Assembly (NCBI GenBank): GCA_021234155.1
Contig: JAJEKV010000041.1
Span: 7,138,917 to 7,202,916 of the forward strand
DNA from: Isoetes taiwanensis
Lineage: Eukaryota; Streptophyta; Lycopodiopsida; Isoetales; Isoetaceae
DNA length: 64,000 nt
Reading direction: 5' to 3'
Part shown: one piece after another, positions 44,536 through 56,702 of the stretch
Position numbering within the stretch: position 1 is the first letter of the stretch
How the letters are laid out: each line of letters opens with the position of its first letter
Program-made: the position numbers and the translations under genes
The notes under the pieces: model-generated
Databases searched by the model: none
What the model was told of the DNA's origin: nothing
Seen by the model: only the letters and a program-made list of their open reading frames with translations

Positions 44536-47001
44536 AATGTTGAAGGTGTTCCTGGCAAAACCTTCAACCTCAGTGGTTTAGAACCTCCAGGTTGCTTGAG
44601 GCAACCACTCTGAGTGCAAAAATCCCAAGAAGAATGCTCAAACAGATGCTAAGAACAGCTTTCCCTAAAGATAAAAAAGTCTGCCTTGCCAAAATGCATG
44701 CCAAATACAAACTAATGGGGTTTTGTTCACAATTCTTGATTCTAGAGCTGCACAAAACCTTGAAGGATATTGGTAAAAAAGTCAGAAGGATTTTGATGAG
44801 AACAAGCTTCTCAAATAAACAATCCTGACCAGGTCAATTTTTGGTCAATATCCCTGGCAGAGAGCTAGATTTCTAAACTCAACACAGGTAGCTTCTTTTT
44901 GAGACCTGAGGCTTCAATCACTTTCTAAAATGTCTGCACACAATGTTCCTGAAAGCCCTTTGCAGAAAGATGTTTCTCAGTTTGGAATTTTAATTTTTTT
45001 TTTATAACTGCCTGTTACAGGATATGAACAGTGAATAAATTTGAAATTGCTAGATGTTTAAATGCTCTTTTTTTTTGCTTTTTTGTGGAATATCAATGCC
45101 TATAGTAACTGAGAATGGATTGATAAATGCTACTTGTCTAAATATGAGTATAGAGTTGCACTTAACAGATCATTGACCCTATGGTGCAGTCTTTAATTTA
45201 TGCAAATGAATCAAACAGACCCAATAACTCTCATGTATTTATACTAAAGATGCTCATATGCAATGCTCCTACTATTCTTCCTCCTCGAAATGAGATGCAA
45301 AGGCTAAATAAAGTATGAGAATGATATCTGTCACACAAATCAGTAGGAATCAGTCATAAATTCTTCAACGAGGTTTGGATTTTCATTTAACTCAGGATCT
45401 CACAAGCAAATAATAACAATCCCAAGCTCTAAGTCTTGGGCACAGGATTTAAGAGGTACACAATCAAGTAAACAACACAAGTAGAATATGATGCTTGGAA
45501 GGCAGAATCAAGCTCCAAATGTGCAAGCCGGTCCTTCTTCAAGGTAATCAATCCGTCTTTCACCTCAAAGCCCTCGAAATTCTTCTGAGCACAAAAGCCC
45601 CTTTTAAAATTCCCCTGTTTCATCCCGTTCTTGGCCAATTCGGTTTAATCCTTTGTTTTTTAGCCTCTGTAGTGAGTTCTTGGTGTTAAAGAGGACAATT
45701 ATTTCAAATAAGCAATGATTAGGCAGTCGTTTCAGGCCAACTAGCCGGATCTTGGCGCTTCCAGAATTTAGGGTTCTTGGCAATTCTGATGAAATATCCC
45801 ATAGGCCAAACTCAATCGGGAAGACAAGGGTATATAACAAAAAATAAATCCAATATTATTAAGAATTGACATGTTATATCCACGTGGGCCTTGGTACCTC
45901 CATCCACCCCCCACACTTGGGATGTACCAATGGGGCTTGATTGGCTAAGGAATCTAGGCTGGGGGAGGGTAGATGGTAGATGGGAAACATTTTTTTTGTA
46001 GAATAGGCTAAGGCACGATTCCCAAGAAACAATATTTGAAGGCCAAAATAAGCGAATTTTTTAATTTTCCTTTTTGCAAAAAGGATCTTTTTTGATGCTC
46101 TAGAAGATGCTGGAATCTTTTTTACAAAGGGGCCCTTTTGAATTTTGGCCTTGCAAGGGTATATATGGATAGTGATGTGGCATGTGGGCATGATGAGTTG
46201 GCAATGAGAGGATGACATGGCAAACAAAGGTGATGAGGTGTCAAACAACTTGGCTAAGAATATTTTTTCTATTCAAAACTTGGGATGAGGTGGACATGAT
46301 GTGTATGACATGTGGATGATCATGTGGAGGAGTTGGTGATGATGTGGCAAAATGATTCAACCATGTGATTTGAAGAACTTTTGCAAAAAAATGGAATTTC
46401 AATGGGGTGACATGTGCATGGTATGTGCATGGTGTGTGGAATGTGAATGACATATAAAGGAGAAGTGTTGACTAGAAAAAATCTTCTAGGCCAATTTTGA
46501 CTTCGGAGATGAAATGTAGGCATGGAACTTGGGATCTCATGAGCATTTCTTCATGATGAAGGGTGTGGAGGGTGTAGGATGGGAATCAAAGAATGTAATT
46601 ATGCCAAGAACTCAAATAGTAGCATCACATACCAAGAACTCTTCAAGGGGTCTTCAAATCTTTAAATTTGCTTGATTCACCTTCATGAATTGCTTGTGTG
46701 ACCTAAGTCAAATGTCATCACCTTGCTCTTCAAGTCTTCAAAGTGTGCAAATATGCATTCTCCTTGTGTGTCTAAGTTCTGTGAGCATGAGAATATGAAA
46801 TGTGTCTTGCTCTTCCATGCTGCCATAACATGGCAGCACCTTATGTATTGTGTCAAATCCTTCTTGTTTTTAGATCTTGAGCATCTTCCTGTGTACTCTT
46901 GCTCTGCTGCACAAACCTCTGATAAATGATGCTTAGGAACCTGGTTGATTTGACACTTAATAAGGTAAAGATTAAATCTCTCCACATATTGGTGCACACT
47001 C
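44536..47001 (-). repeat. Palindrome B, right arm (leader, LTR, gag end)
   Basis: Inverted copy of 40617-43168. It begins AATGTTGAAGGTGTTCC just after 15 bases of U3 that follow gag B, so this side is the foldback join. It contains the hairpin (45421-45440), the promoter (45831-45888) and the LTR terminus at 46838, and runs into the next gag. Confidence 0.9.
45831..45888 (-). promoter_or_regulatory. Family G promoter in palindrome B, right arm
   Basis: Minus orientation: G-box CCACGTGGG (45880-45888), a TGACATG variant near 45867-45873, and TATATA (45831-45836). Confidence 0.6.
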
Positions 47002-47420
47002 TCACCATGTTTAATATGAAAGCTTTGCAATTCAAAAATCAAATCTTGAGGATCTAACAGCTTACCAAATCTTGCCAAGAATTTCTTGACCAATTTATCC
47101 CAAGAGTTAGCTCCTATACTCATAACATATTCAAGCCAAGCTCTGACCTCATCATTTTTGAAACATGTTTTAAACTCAGAGAACTTGCAACCTTTTTTGT
47201 GTCCATATTCCCAACAGTATTCCTCAAAAGTTTTCAGAAAATTGTTAGCATTCATGCTTGGATCAAAAATAGGAACAGGAATTGGCATATTCAGCTCAAA
47301 GTAATGGCAAGGCATACCTGTATTTGCTTGTATACTTACTTCTGGTGCTGCAACAGAGGCTTCATGGTTTTCCTGTGCTTCAGCATGCTCATATGTTTCA
47401 TTATTTCTCCTGGGAGCCAT
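46850..47420 (-). pseudogene. Family G gag, capsid part only
   Basis: ATG at 47420 (MAPRRNNETYEHAEAQ). The frame is open through FEEYCWEYGHKKGCK, RAWLEYVMSIGANSWDKLV, KFLARFGKLLDPQDL and HQYVERFNLYLIKCQINQV. A small deletion then changes it to HHLSEVCAAEQ, and it reads on into LTR sequence to 46683. The zinc knuckles are missing. This copy keeps the RAWLEY segment lost in gags A and B. Confidence 0.82.
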
Positions 47421-47484
47421 GAGTTCAAATTCCAGGAAATAATCTCGGTAGAACCTCCAAAATGTTGAAGGTGTTCCTGGCAAA

Positions 47485-49260
47485 CCTTCAACCTTAGTAG
47501 TTTAGAACCTCTAGAATGCTCAAGGCAACCACTCTATGTGAAAATATTCCGAGTAGAGAGCTCAAAGAACAATTCTCAACCATCTTCCCTAAAGAGAAAA
47601 AGTCTGTCTTGCAAAAAAAGATGCCAAATGAAAGCAAGAAAGGATTTGCTTATGTTTTTGACGCCTTAGCCATCCAATATCTTGAGGAATGCTGAACAAA
47701 AAGTCAGACAGATTTTGATTAGTGCAAATCATTCAAAAATGCACTCCTGACCAGGTCAAAATTTGGTCAATATCCCTGGCATAGAGTGAAATTTCTAATT
47801 CCGAAAAGGTAGCTCCTATTTGGGATCTGATGCTTAGAACTCTTCTTAGAATGTCTGCACACAATGGTCAAATGCTCCTTTTACAAAGATGTATGCAAAT
47901 TTCCCAGGAAATCTAAGTTTAGATCTGACAGACTGTTACAGAGTAAAAACAGCAGGCTAGTTTTGGCTTGATGGAAGCTCAAGTGTTCTTTTCTGTCTTT
48001 TGAAGTGAATACCAATGCTAACTATGTACTTGTAGATGAGGGAATGCAAATTACCCTATGAAAAATGTAATGAGTAGATTTTTTGGCCTAATGATGCAAT
48101 TGGAGATCTGTGTAATGTGTAGACTGCTTGATCATCACCTACCTATTCTGAATATGCTTAGATGCAACTAACCTTTGCAATACTTTTGGTGCCTGAACGC
48201 AAAGGCCAACTCTTAAATATTCCATGATGCAAAACGTTTTGTCAAAGAGATCATTCACAAACATTTTCCCAAGGATCGGATTTTCATATCCCAAGCTCTA
48301 TGTCTTGGGCACAGGATCAAATAAGCTATACAGTTAGGTAATTCACAGAAATTATCAGTAATTCATGCATAATCCAGTATGTGGAAGGCCAATCCAAGCT
48401 CAAACCATCAAAAGCGGTCTTTCTTCAAAGATCTTGATCAGTTTTTCGCTTCGAAGCCTCAAAAAAACTCGGCTCGAGCCACTCTTTGCGAAAATATTCC
48501 GAGCAGAGAGCTCAAAGAACAATTCTCAACCACTTTTCCTAAAGAGAAAAAAGTTTGTCTTGCATGCCAAATGCAAGCAAGAAAGGATTTGCTTATGATT
48601 TTTGATGCCGTAGCTACCCAAGATCTTGAAGAACGTTGAACAGAAAGTCAGACAAATTTTGATCAGTGCAAATCACTCAAAAATGCACTCATGACCAGGT
48701 CAAAATTTGGTCAATATCCCTGGCAGAGAGTGAAATTTTTTAATTCTGAAAAGGTAGCTCCTTTTTGGGATCTGATGCTTAGAACTCTTCTTAGAATGTC
48801 TGCACACAATGGTCAAATGCTCCTTTTGCAAAGATGTATGCAAACTTTTGAAGATGTATGCTCTTTGTTGTCTTTTGAAGTGAATACTAATGCTAACTAT
48901 GTTACTTGCAGATGAGGGAATGCAAATTACCCTATGAAAAATGCCAATATGAACTAGAATGAGCAGATTTTTTGGCCTAATGATGCAGTTGGAGATCTGT
49001 GTATGTGTGGACTGCTTGATCACCACCTACCGATTCTGAATATGCTTAGATGCAACTAACATCTGCAATACTTTTGGTGCCTGAATGCAATGGCCAACTC
49101 TTAAATATTCCATGATGCAAAACGTTTTGTCAGAGAGATCATTCACAAATATTTTCCCAAGAATCGGATTTTCATTCACTAAAGAATCACACAGCAAGCA
49201 ATGATGATCCCAAGCTCTATGTCTTGGGCACAGGATCAAATAAGGTATACAGTCAGGTAA
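47485..49260 (-). repeat. Family G leader, tandemly duplicated
   Basis: Two direct copies of the leader (about 47500-48470 and 48480-49260) join within CTCGGCTCGAGCCACTC. Hairpins lie at 48290-48309 and 49209-49228. The join matches that at 17690, so the duplicated form is inherited rather than arising twice. Confidence 0.78.
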
Positions 49261-50780
49261 TTCACAGAAATTATTAGTAATTCATGCATTCTGTTCTGGC
49301 CTGTTGTTGGCAGATCCGAGCCAGATCTTTGTTTTTTAGTTCAATTGATGCGTTCTTGGTGCAATGTAGGCAAACCCGAAGTGTTTGGGTCATGATTACA
49401 TGGTTAATCCAGGTGGATTTTGTCGAATCTTGGCGTAGCAGGGGATTAGGGTTCTTGAAGTATAGCACGATATATCGCACACAAAGATAAAAAAGAAAGG
49501 TCAAGGTATATACGGAATGCCACATGTGATATTATTAATCTTGACGTGTTATGCCCACGTGGGACTCGCAGACCTCCCTCCGCCCCCACACCGGGTGTAC
49601 CACGTGCGGGGGTGATTGGCCGGGGAGACTTAGGCTTTGGGGGGGGGTAGATAGGAAAATGTTTTTGCAAAATATAGCCTGGCACATTTCCCAAGAAATC
49701 AAATATGAAGGCCTAAATGAACATATCTCTGAAATTTCTTTTTTGCAAAAAGAACCTTTTTTTATGCTCTCCATGATGGTGGAATCTTTTTTGCAAAATT
49801 AGATTTTTCATTTTTTGGCTTAAAGAGGGTATGGAAATAGTGAGGTGGCAAGTAGGCAAGATGAGATGACGTGGCAAAAAGGGGTGATGAGGTGTCAAAC
49901 AACTTGGCAAGGAATAATTTTTTCTAGTCAAAACATGTGATGAGGTGGAGAAGATGAGTGTGACACGTGGATGATAATGTGGAGGTGTTGGTGATGATGT
50001 GGCAAGATAACATGTTACCCTTATGATCTTAAACAATTTATATTGAAGAATCTTTGAAAAAAAATGGAATTTTCAATGGGGTAACACGTGTGTGATGTGA
50101 CATGGCAAATGAGGATGATGTGTATGATGACTTGGCTATTTTTGAGTAATGACATGGGTCAATTTCAATGACAATCATGTAATTTGCATCCTTTAGGCAA
50201 GACTTTTGTTGCTTCCTTTAGGAATTTTGCACCTTCTCTCACCATTTGACTTCTACAGGAGAATTTTGACCCTAGACCATGGGTATGGCCAAATCAAGTG
50301 AAAATGCATGTTTTAACAAGATGGTGATGGTATGGTGGGTGTGTGTAGTGTGAATGACATGTGAATGAGAAGTTTTGACTAGAAAAAATCTCCTAAACCA
50401 ATTTGCTTTAGGAAATGAAAGCTAGGCATGGAACTTGAGGTCATATAGGCATGTTTTCATGGCAAAGGATATGGAAGGCTTGAGGTGGAGGTCATGGGAT
50501 ATAGTTATGCCAAGAACTCAAATGGAAACATCACATACCAAGAACACTTCAAGGGGTCTTCAAATCTTTAAAGTTGTCTTGCTTGAATCACCTTCCTTAG
50601 CATGCTTGTATGATCTTTGATGAATGTCTTCACCTTGGTCTTCAAGTCTCCACTTCAAAATGTGCAAAGATGCATTCTCTTCAAATGAATTGTGCTTATG
50701 TATCTGTGTCCAAATCCAAGTGTAAGCATGAGTAAATCACATTGTGTCTTGCTCTTCTATGCTGCCATAGCATGGCAGCA
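49261..50780 (-). repeat. Family G LTR (5' LTR of the gag at 46850-47420)
   Basis: The minus strand begins at 50780 with TGCTGCCATGCTATGGCAGC. The U3 is rich in GATGTGG-type words, the promoter is at 49506-49607, and the U5-like end runs into the duplicated leader. With the LTR start at 46838 this outlines an element of roughly 4 kb plus LTR that encodes only gag. The U5/PBS border is not resolved. Confidence 0.65.
49506..49607 (-). promoter_or_regulatory. Family G promoter, best-preserved copy
   Basis: Minus orientation: a degenerate G-box at 49600-49607, a perfect palindromic G-box CCCACGTGGG at 49554-49563, TGACGTG at 49542-49548, and GTATATAC at 49506-49513. Confidence 0.65.
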
Positions 50781-50819
50781 CATCCAATGCCATGTTATAC
50801 CTCTGTCTGCTGATATCTT

Positions 50820-51188
50820 GAGGCCCGGACCGTCAGTCGACCCCATGGAGTCTAACCCCAGGGTAGAGCCTTATTAATGGTATATTGCTTATGTTATCTT
50901 GTGCTTGTATTGCTATTTAGTTGATGATGATGGATGGGCCACCCTTCGTGGTGGTATATTATTCAAGCATGATTGTTGTGTGCTAACATGTATGTACGCT
51001 TCCGCTGTATAGGATTTTCATAGAGGACATGGGACGAATGACACCTCCCTGTTTCTCGCCCGGACACTAGGCCATACCAAGTGGTCCGAGTTAGACGAAG
51101 GGCTCTCCATGGTGATGTAGTTGTCACGGGAGGGGAATTTCTGTATTTATACGATGGGAGCATCGTATGGATTCTGGGAGCGTCACAA
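50820..51188. repeat. Possible solo LTR or unrelated insertion in family G
   Basis: GC-richer sequence that interrupts family G between the gag 3' region and a gag N-terminus. It starts TGAGGCCCGG and ends GGGAGCGTCACA, compatible with TG...CA ends. I found no matching target duplication and no second copy in the window, so the call is tentative. Confidence 0.3.
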
Positions 51189-51315
51189 GTTCAAAATAGT
51201 GACAAGGCATACCTGAATTACCTTGAATTCTTACTCCTTATGGTGCAGGAGAAGTTTCAGGATTCTTTTTTGTCTCCACATAATCAGCATTTTCATTGTT
51301 CCTTCTTGGAGCCAT
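51180..51315 (-). pseudogene. Diverged family G gag N-terminus
   Basis: ATG at 51315, reading MAPRRNNENADYVETKKNPE, a TAA at about 51237, then GNSGMPCHYFEL. It is clearly homologous to the other gags but more diverged, as are its leader and LTR to the right. It represents an older subfamily. Confidence 0.75.
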
Positions 51316-53282
51316 GAGTTATTAAGATCCAGGTAGGATCTCGGTAGAACCTCCAAAACATTGAAGGTGTTCTTGACAAACTTTCAACCTCAATGGTTTA
51401 GAATCTCTAGTTTGCTTTAGACAACCACTCTGAGCAAAAATATTGCAACGAAAAAGCTCAAATTTTGAGTTAGAAGTGCTATTTCAAATCAAGAAAAAGG
51501 AGACCTCAGCAAAACTTATGCCATTTACCATGAGATTGGAGTTTCAATGTGATTCCAATTTAAGAAGGTACTTTGACATCCAAAGAATCTATGTTCAAAA
51601 GTCAGATGCAAGAAAATATGCAGAAGGCCTTCAAATTTGCAATCATGACCAAGTCAAAACTTGATCAATATCCCTGCAGCAAGCTAAAATTTGCAGATGA
51701 AAGAATACACAACTTTTTCCACTTCTGACACTTGGCACTGACTCTACCAAACATGCATGCAAGGTGCATCAAGTTGTTTGCAAATAAAACATGTAAATAT
51801 GCTTAGAAATTTTTATTTTTTGCAAGAAAACTGTCACAATGCAAGAATCAGCAAGCCAATTTTTGCAAATCAAGTTTGAGCAATCTTTCTCCACTTTTGA
51901 CAACTTTTGACAACTCTGACAGGCTGCCAGCAAGGTGCATCAAGTTTCTTGACAAAACATCGTGCTCAAATGGTCAGATATCTTGTTTTTTTTTTTGCAA
52001 ACCAGCAAACAAGTTTTTGTAGAATGAATAAATGATAATATTTTTTTCTTTTGACACCTCCTATTGATCTCTGACAAACTGCATGTGAAGTGTATCCAAC
52101 AATTTTGCACAAAAGACGTTAGCTTGTCCTTAGAAATTAATTTTTTGAGGAAAACTATGATGGATGTTGAGTAGTTGGAGTTTGAGGATCTATGCTTTTT
52201 TGAGGTCTTCTTCTAAAAGTTTTTTGTAGAATAGTATGCTAATTTATACTGAACATGTGCAGAATCATTAGGTGCATAATCTCCTTAATCCAAATCCCTT
52301 TTCTTCTAAACTAGTGACAACTCTATACCATGTTATCTAATGCTTGTTTTTACTTGCTTTTTCTGATATTACTCTCTTAAATAAACATAAACATGCCAAT
52401 GCGAACTTCTGTAAAGGTAGAGAGTTTTTCCTTACTCGAGTTGAAGCTTTACCTTCAAAATTTACCTCTTTTTGTATTCTTAAGCATGAATTGAAGGGAA
52501 ATCTTATGCCGAGGGGTCTGATTTTCATTCAAATCAACATCATTCAGTGAATTCCATCATTCTCAAGCTCTATAGTCGTGGACACAGGGTCGAAAGTGAA
52601 AAAATCTTGCAATCTTGCATCAAATAAACAAGAAGTCTGAAGCAAAAGGGGTCTCTTCAAGCTTCAGATGATCATTCCGATTTGTACCACAGGTATTTCA
52701 GCTGATATAATTGCCCAAAACCTTCAAAAAACTTATGATAACAAAACCCCTTCTTAAAACCCCCTGTTTTTGCTCAAATCTTGGCTAATCCGGCCTCTTT
52801 TCTTGTCTTGTAGCTTTGATTTAGGTTTCTTGGCATGTGGGAGTGCAAACTGGGACAAAATAGCCTGATTGGACCACCAAATCAGGCCAAAAAGTCGGAT
52901 CTTGGTTTGCAACTAATTTTAGAGTTCTTCGAAGATCTCTGGTATTATCCCACATGCCTAATTCGATTGGGAAGACCAAGGCTTATAAGAACAAATCCAC
53001 GTGGACTTATAAATAATGTGTTATCTCCACGTGGTTCCTCGCCCATTGCCACCCCGCACGCCCATAGGTTCCACGTGATGGGGGTGACTGGTGACTAGGC
53101 TAAGGGGGGGTAGATAGGAAAAAAAATTATTTCTTTCAAATTTGGCACGAATCCCAAGAAATAGAATATGAGGGTCATAACAAGGTCTTTTTCAAAAATT
53201 CCTTTTTTTTCAGATGGAATCTTTTTGATGTCTACATGGTGGTAGAATCTTTTTGCAAAAAAGAGCATCTTGACTTTTGGCA
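51316..53282 (-). repeat. Older family G leader and LTR
   Basis: The leader (51316-52560) keeps GGAGGTTCTACCGAGATC and CAATATCCCTG, and has a diverged hairpin near 52575-52600. The LTR part (from about 52600) keeps three G-boxes and TATA. Several AT-rich stretches (51800-52300) have no visible coding content. Confidence 0.6.
52982..53078 (-). promoter_or_regulatory. Family G promoter, older subfamily, three G-boxes
   Basis: CCACGTGG at 52997-53004 and 53027-53034, CCACGTGA at 53071-53078, and a TATA-like CTTATAAGA at 52982-52989. The motifs persist although the surrounding sequence has largely diverged from the other copies. Confidence 0.6.
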
Positions 53283-53635
53283 TGGTAGAGTGTAGTGGTG
53301 GGAGATGGTGGGGTGTGGTGTGGGACATGGTGGACTGTGGTGGAGTGTGGTGGTGGGAGATGGTGGGCTTCAAATGTGGTGATAATGGAGAATGTAGTGC
53401 ATGTGGTGGTGGGAGCTGGTGTGTTTGAAATGTGGTGATAAATGTGGTGGTGGCAAAGATGTGGTGGTCGTCTATGGTGGATGAAATTTAGTGATAGGAT
53501 AGATGGTGGGGTTTTATGTGGTGTGGTGGTGGTGACAAATGTGGTGAAATGTGGTGGTGAGAGATTGTGTGGTGGAATGTAGTGGTGGTGACGAATGTGG
53601 TGGAGTGTGGTGGGGTGAGGGGGGAGAATAAATAA
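53283..53635. repeat. GTGG-rich degenerate repeat region
   Basis: Irregular GGTGGTG/GTGTGGTGG words with strong strand asymmetry. It occupies the position of the GATGTGG-rich U3 in other family G LTRs, so it is probably an expanded version of that region. Confidence 0.75.
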
Positions 53636-53706
53636 ATTTGAATCCACATATCATACATTTAACATGCACACACCCACATGACACCATAAATATAACGCAC
53701 ACCATA

Positions 53707-53757
53707 CCACACCACACCACACCACACCACACCACACCACACCACACCACACCACAC
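53707..53757. repeat. (CCACA)n microsatellite
   Basis: About ten perfect 5-bp units followed by CATCA variants. It lies next to the GTGG-rich region but has the complementary strand bias. Confidence 0.95.
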
Positions 53758-53879
53758 ATCACATCACATCACTTTGATCCTATTTCGTCTGCCATAAAAA
53801 ATCTGCCTAGCTTGCTCTCATAACATTTCTGAAATTCGAACACCCTATTAATAATTACATTCACAGGATCTACCCACTA

Positions 53880-54480
53880 AATCCTGTCCCTGCACTAGAT
53901 TTTTGGCGCTCAAGCTTCCAAGTTTATTCCGGCAATGGCTAACAGGAGGTTCAGGGACAATTACAGCCTACCTAGAGTGAGCAAGGAGGCCCTTCGGTTT
54001 GCTTTAACCAAGGCTCATGACCAGGCTCTGAAGATGGATATGCTAAATCCACCTTCTTTACTCAATTCGAAGCCACCCTAAACCCATTCAATGGACTGGA
54101 TGCTGGGCCTTCAATGGCTATTTTTGGGGTCGGATTGACGGGAAGAGAGCTTTCAGACAAGGTCGATGACCTTATGTTACATGCTGCTGCAAAGACAGGT
54201 ATAGCATGGGTTGTTCGGCACTTCGAGGCTCTGAGTCGGCAACAGCGCGAATTATTGGCAGGGTTGCGTTCTTAACACGAGGGGATGCAGGAAGCATTGG
54301 CGAACCTGATCCTATGCAATTCTTGGATGACTATAGAAAGCTTAGATGCTTTAGTGCAGAAAACAGTAATTTTGGATGCACCAGAAGTGGAGCCAGTCAT
54401 ACTAGCATTTATTGCTGCTTAGGAAATGTATGTAAATTTTGTTCTCGGGTACAGAGCTAGTTTTGAAATTAGAATTTCCA
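53880..54480 (+). pseudogene. Unrecognised relic ORF after a PBS-like sequence
   Basis: ATTTTTGGCGCTCAAG at about 53898 resembles the start of Ty3/gypsy PBS regions (TTTTTGGCGC). An ATG at 53937 reads MANRRFRDNYSLPRVSKEAL, then shifts and stops. Other frames read LSDKVDDLMLHAAAKT and SWMTIESLDALVQKT. It looks coding but decayed. I cannot name the family; a gypsy gag leader is one possibility. Confidence 0.4.
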
Positions 54481-56702
54481 CCACAAATTGGGACTCCATT
54501 CTTAAATAACGGCAGTTGAGCGGTGCTATAATTATACTTTTATACCATGAAAATGGCGGATGCACGACCACATTTTGGGGGGACAGGGGGGACAACCGAA
54601 TTGGGACACCACAACTGCTTTTACCCAGCACGTGGTCAGACAATGGAAGAATACTGGAAAGGTCATTTGTGCAGTATACAAGCACCAACTTCGAGAAACA
54701 AATCCGACACAACGTGTCATAAATCAATAGAATTCTTCTGTTTTACAGCACATTCTGGCCTAACAACCAGTTTGTAGAACGTTTGTTAATGGTAAAATGC
54801 TAGTTGCTTAAACTTAAAGTCTGTCTCCACCTGCTTTGCCTTCTTTTCTTCACATTTAGACCTTGAAACATCAATCCTGTATATGCTAGCGGGAAGCAAA
54901 ACCAAGGGCAAGCTAGCGATGGCCGGAAAAGGGCGCAACCCCTAAAGAAATTGGAGAAAACAAGCTTCGTGGCCGAAAACTGGGGGATAATTCCTGTACC
55001 GAGACCATATCCTGCACAGTACATGCATGCAAGAGAATAAAGCTTTTGAAAGCATAAAAAGAAGAAGAAAAAAAAAAGGAACTTTGAAGGCATAAGAAAC
55101 CACTTTAACCAGCAGGTCCTTGGTAATCTCAAATCCTGGCCGTTGGATGTAGCACGATTATTAGCCATAATTTCCCTAATAAACAGGCTATAGCATGTTT
55201 ATCGTGATAAACATGCTGTGATGCTTATTAGCCGTGATAAACAGGTTGTGGCATGCTGTAGCAAAGTTTATCATGTTTCTTTAAGATTCAATCTCTGTTT
55301 CACAAGTTCAACCACCAGATTTAAGCCCTATTTCGATAAAATTTGTAAGATTGAAGCCGCTTTTTGCATGCCATGTGAAAACCCTGTAAGAACGCAACAG
55401 GAATGGGCAGCCTCCAACTCCAACCATAGAAGAAAGAAGCCATTTTTGGCATGGCATTTCTGTTTCATCACAATGTAGTGTTTTGCCCACTCCAGTGTTA
55501 GAAGAAAGAATAGAGTTTTTGCATGGGTAAAGCTTTTTCTGTAGCCTAGCAGTTGTCTGTAGTGCCATTTTTTGCATGGATTAAGCCATTGTGTGCACTC
55601 GGAATGCACTCTAATTGAGTTTTTGGAGCTTCATGCCATAAAAGCATCGATCACTTCGGACCTGCAGGTTAAAGGGGTCAAACTTCCATGCTCGGCCATT
55701 ATGGCAGAATAAACGGGCTCGCCCTAATGGGCTCGCCTGTTTATTTGCCGTAAACCCCAGTTTTGTGAAAATTCCTGGAATATTCCTTTTAGATAATTTT
55801 TGCTTTATACGTTTTTGGTGGCGCCGCTTACATCGCCGCCGTAGTAGAGCTTGCCATCTTGTTCGAGCTTCCATGAGCAGAGCACCATAGCAGAGCTTCC
55901 ATAGCAGAGCTTCGAGCGCCATAGCAGAGCGCCATAGCTTCGACCGCCATAGCCGAAGTCTCAGAGTTTCTCATAGCAGAGCCTCCCATAGGCATCTTGC
56001 TTGTTTGCGGCAGAGGCAGAGCATTTGTTGGCTGGCCAACAGAGCATTTGTTGCATTTGTATCTCCTGTTCTTGAGCTATCAGAGCCGAGCAACACAAAT
56101 CTTGCCTGTTCTTGTTCTCGAACTTGCAGATCCGGCGAAGAAAACAGGCGCGGATCTTATCTTTCAGCACAAGCAGGGGAAGCAGGGGGTGCAAAGGGCA
56201 TAATCAACCCAAATTTAGTCGATTAGGGCAGCCGATAAGGCGCTTCTGCAAGCTGCTGCTCTGATATTCGACTCAAATCCCCTGTTTATGTGAAGATCTA
56301 CTGTTTGAGCCAGACCCCTCTTCTTGAGCCTGCAGATGTTGTTTCCTTTTGCAGCAAAGAAGCTCGAATACGAAGAACAGAAGATAACTAACAGATTCTG
56401 CTGCTTCTTCAGTGATTGCAAATGAAAACTGCCCCTTCTTCAACGATTCTAGAGATTGAAGGGCCAAAATCGCAACGAAACACTCAAAATCGCAAGAAAA
56501 CACCACGCCAGAACCAAGAACGGAATTTTCACAAAACTGTCGGTTTACGTTTGGTAGCCGGCCGGATTTCGGGGACCCAAGTGCCATTCATAGCCACCCA
56601 GTGCCAGAGGATGCAGAGAGGCCTAAGCCGCCCAGCGCCATTGCCGTGGAGACCCAAGTGCCATTGAGACCCATCGCCATCACCAGAGCTCGCCCCGCCT
56701 AA
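54481..56702. other. Intergenic, no gene recognised
   Basis: Several open frames exist on both strands, but none resembles a known family. Features seen: AT-rich sequence, a perfect 24-bp palindrome at 55193-55216, and irregular CATAGCAGAGC-type short repeats at 55850-55985. It may include the upstream region of the F-box gene. Confidence 0.4.
55193..55216. repeat. Perfect palindrome GCATGTTTATC-GT-GATAAACATGC
   Basis: 11-bp arms with a 2-bp centre. Related AACAGG/GATAAACAGG words recur on both sides (55140-55260). It could form a cruciform or be part of a small decayed inverted-repeat element. Confidence 0.8.

Noticed and set aside
53514-53762. ORFs made of repeated Cys/Val/Trp or His/Thr residues
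   Set aside because: These are translations of the GTGG and CCACA simple repeats, not proteins.
53895-53915. Ty3/gypsy primer-binding site
   Set aside because: Only about ten bases (TTTTTGGCGC) resemble the usual PBS; the following bases do not match, and no LTR end precedes it convincingly. Kept only as a PBS-like note.
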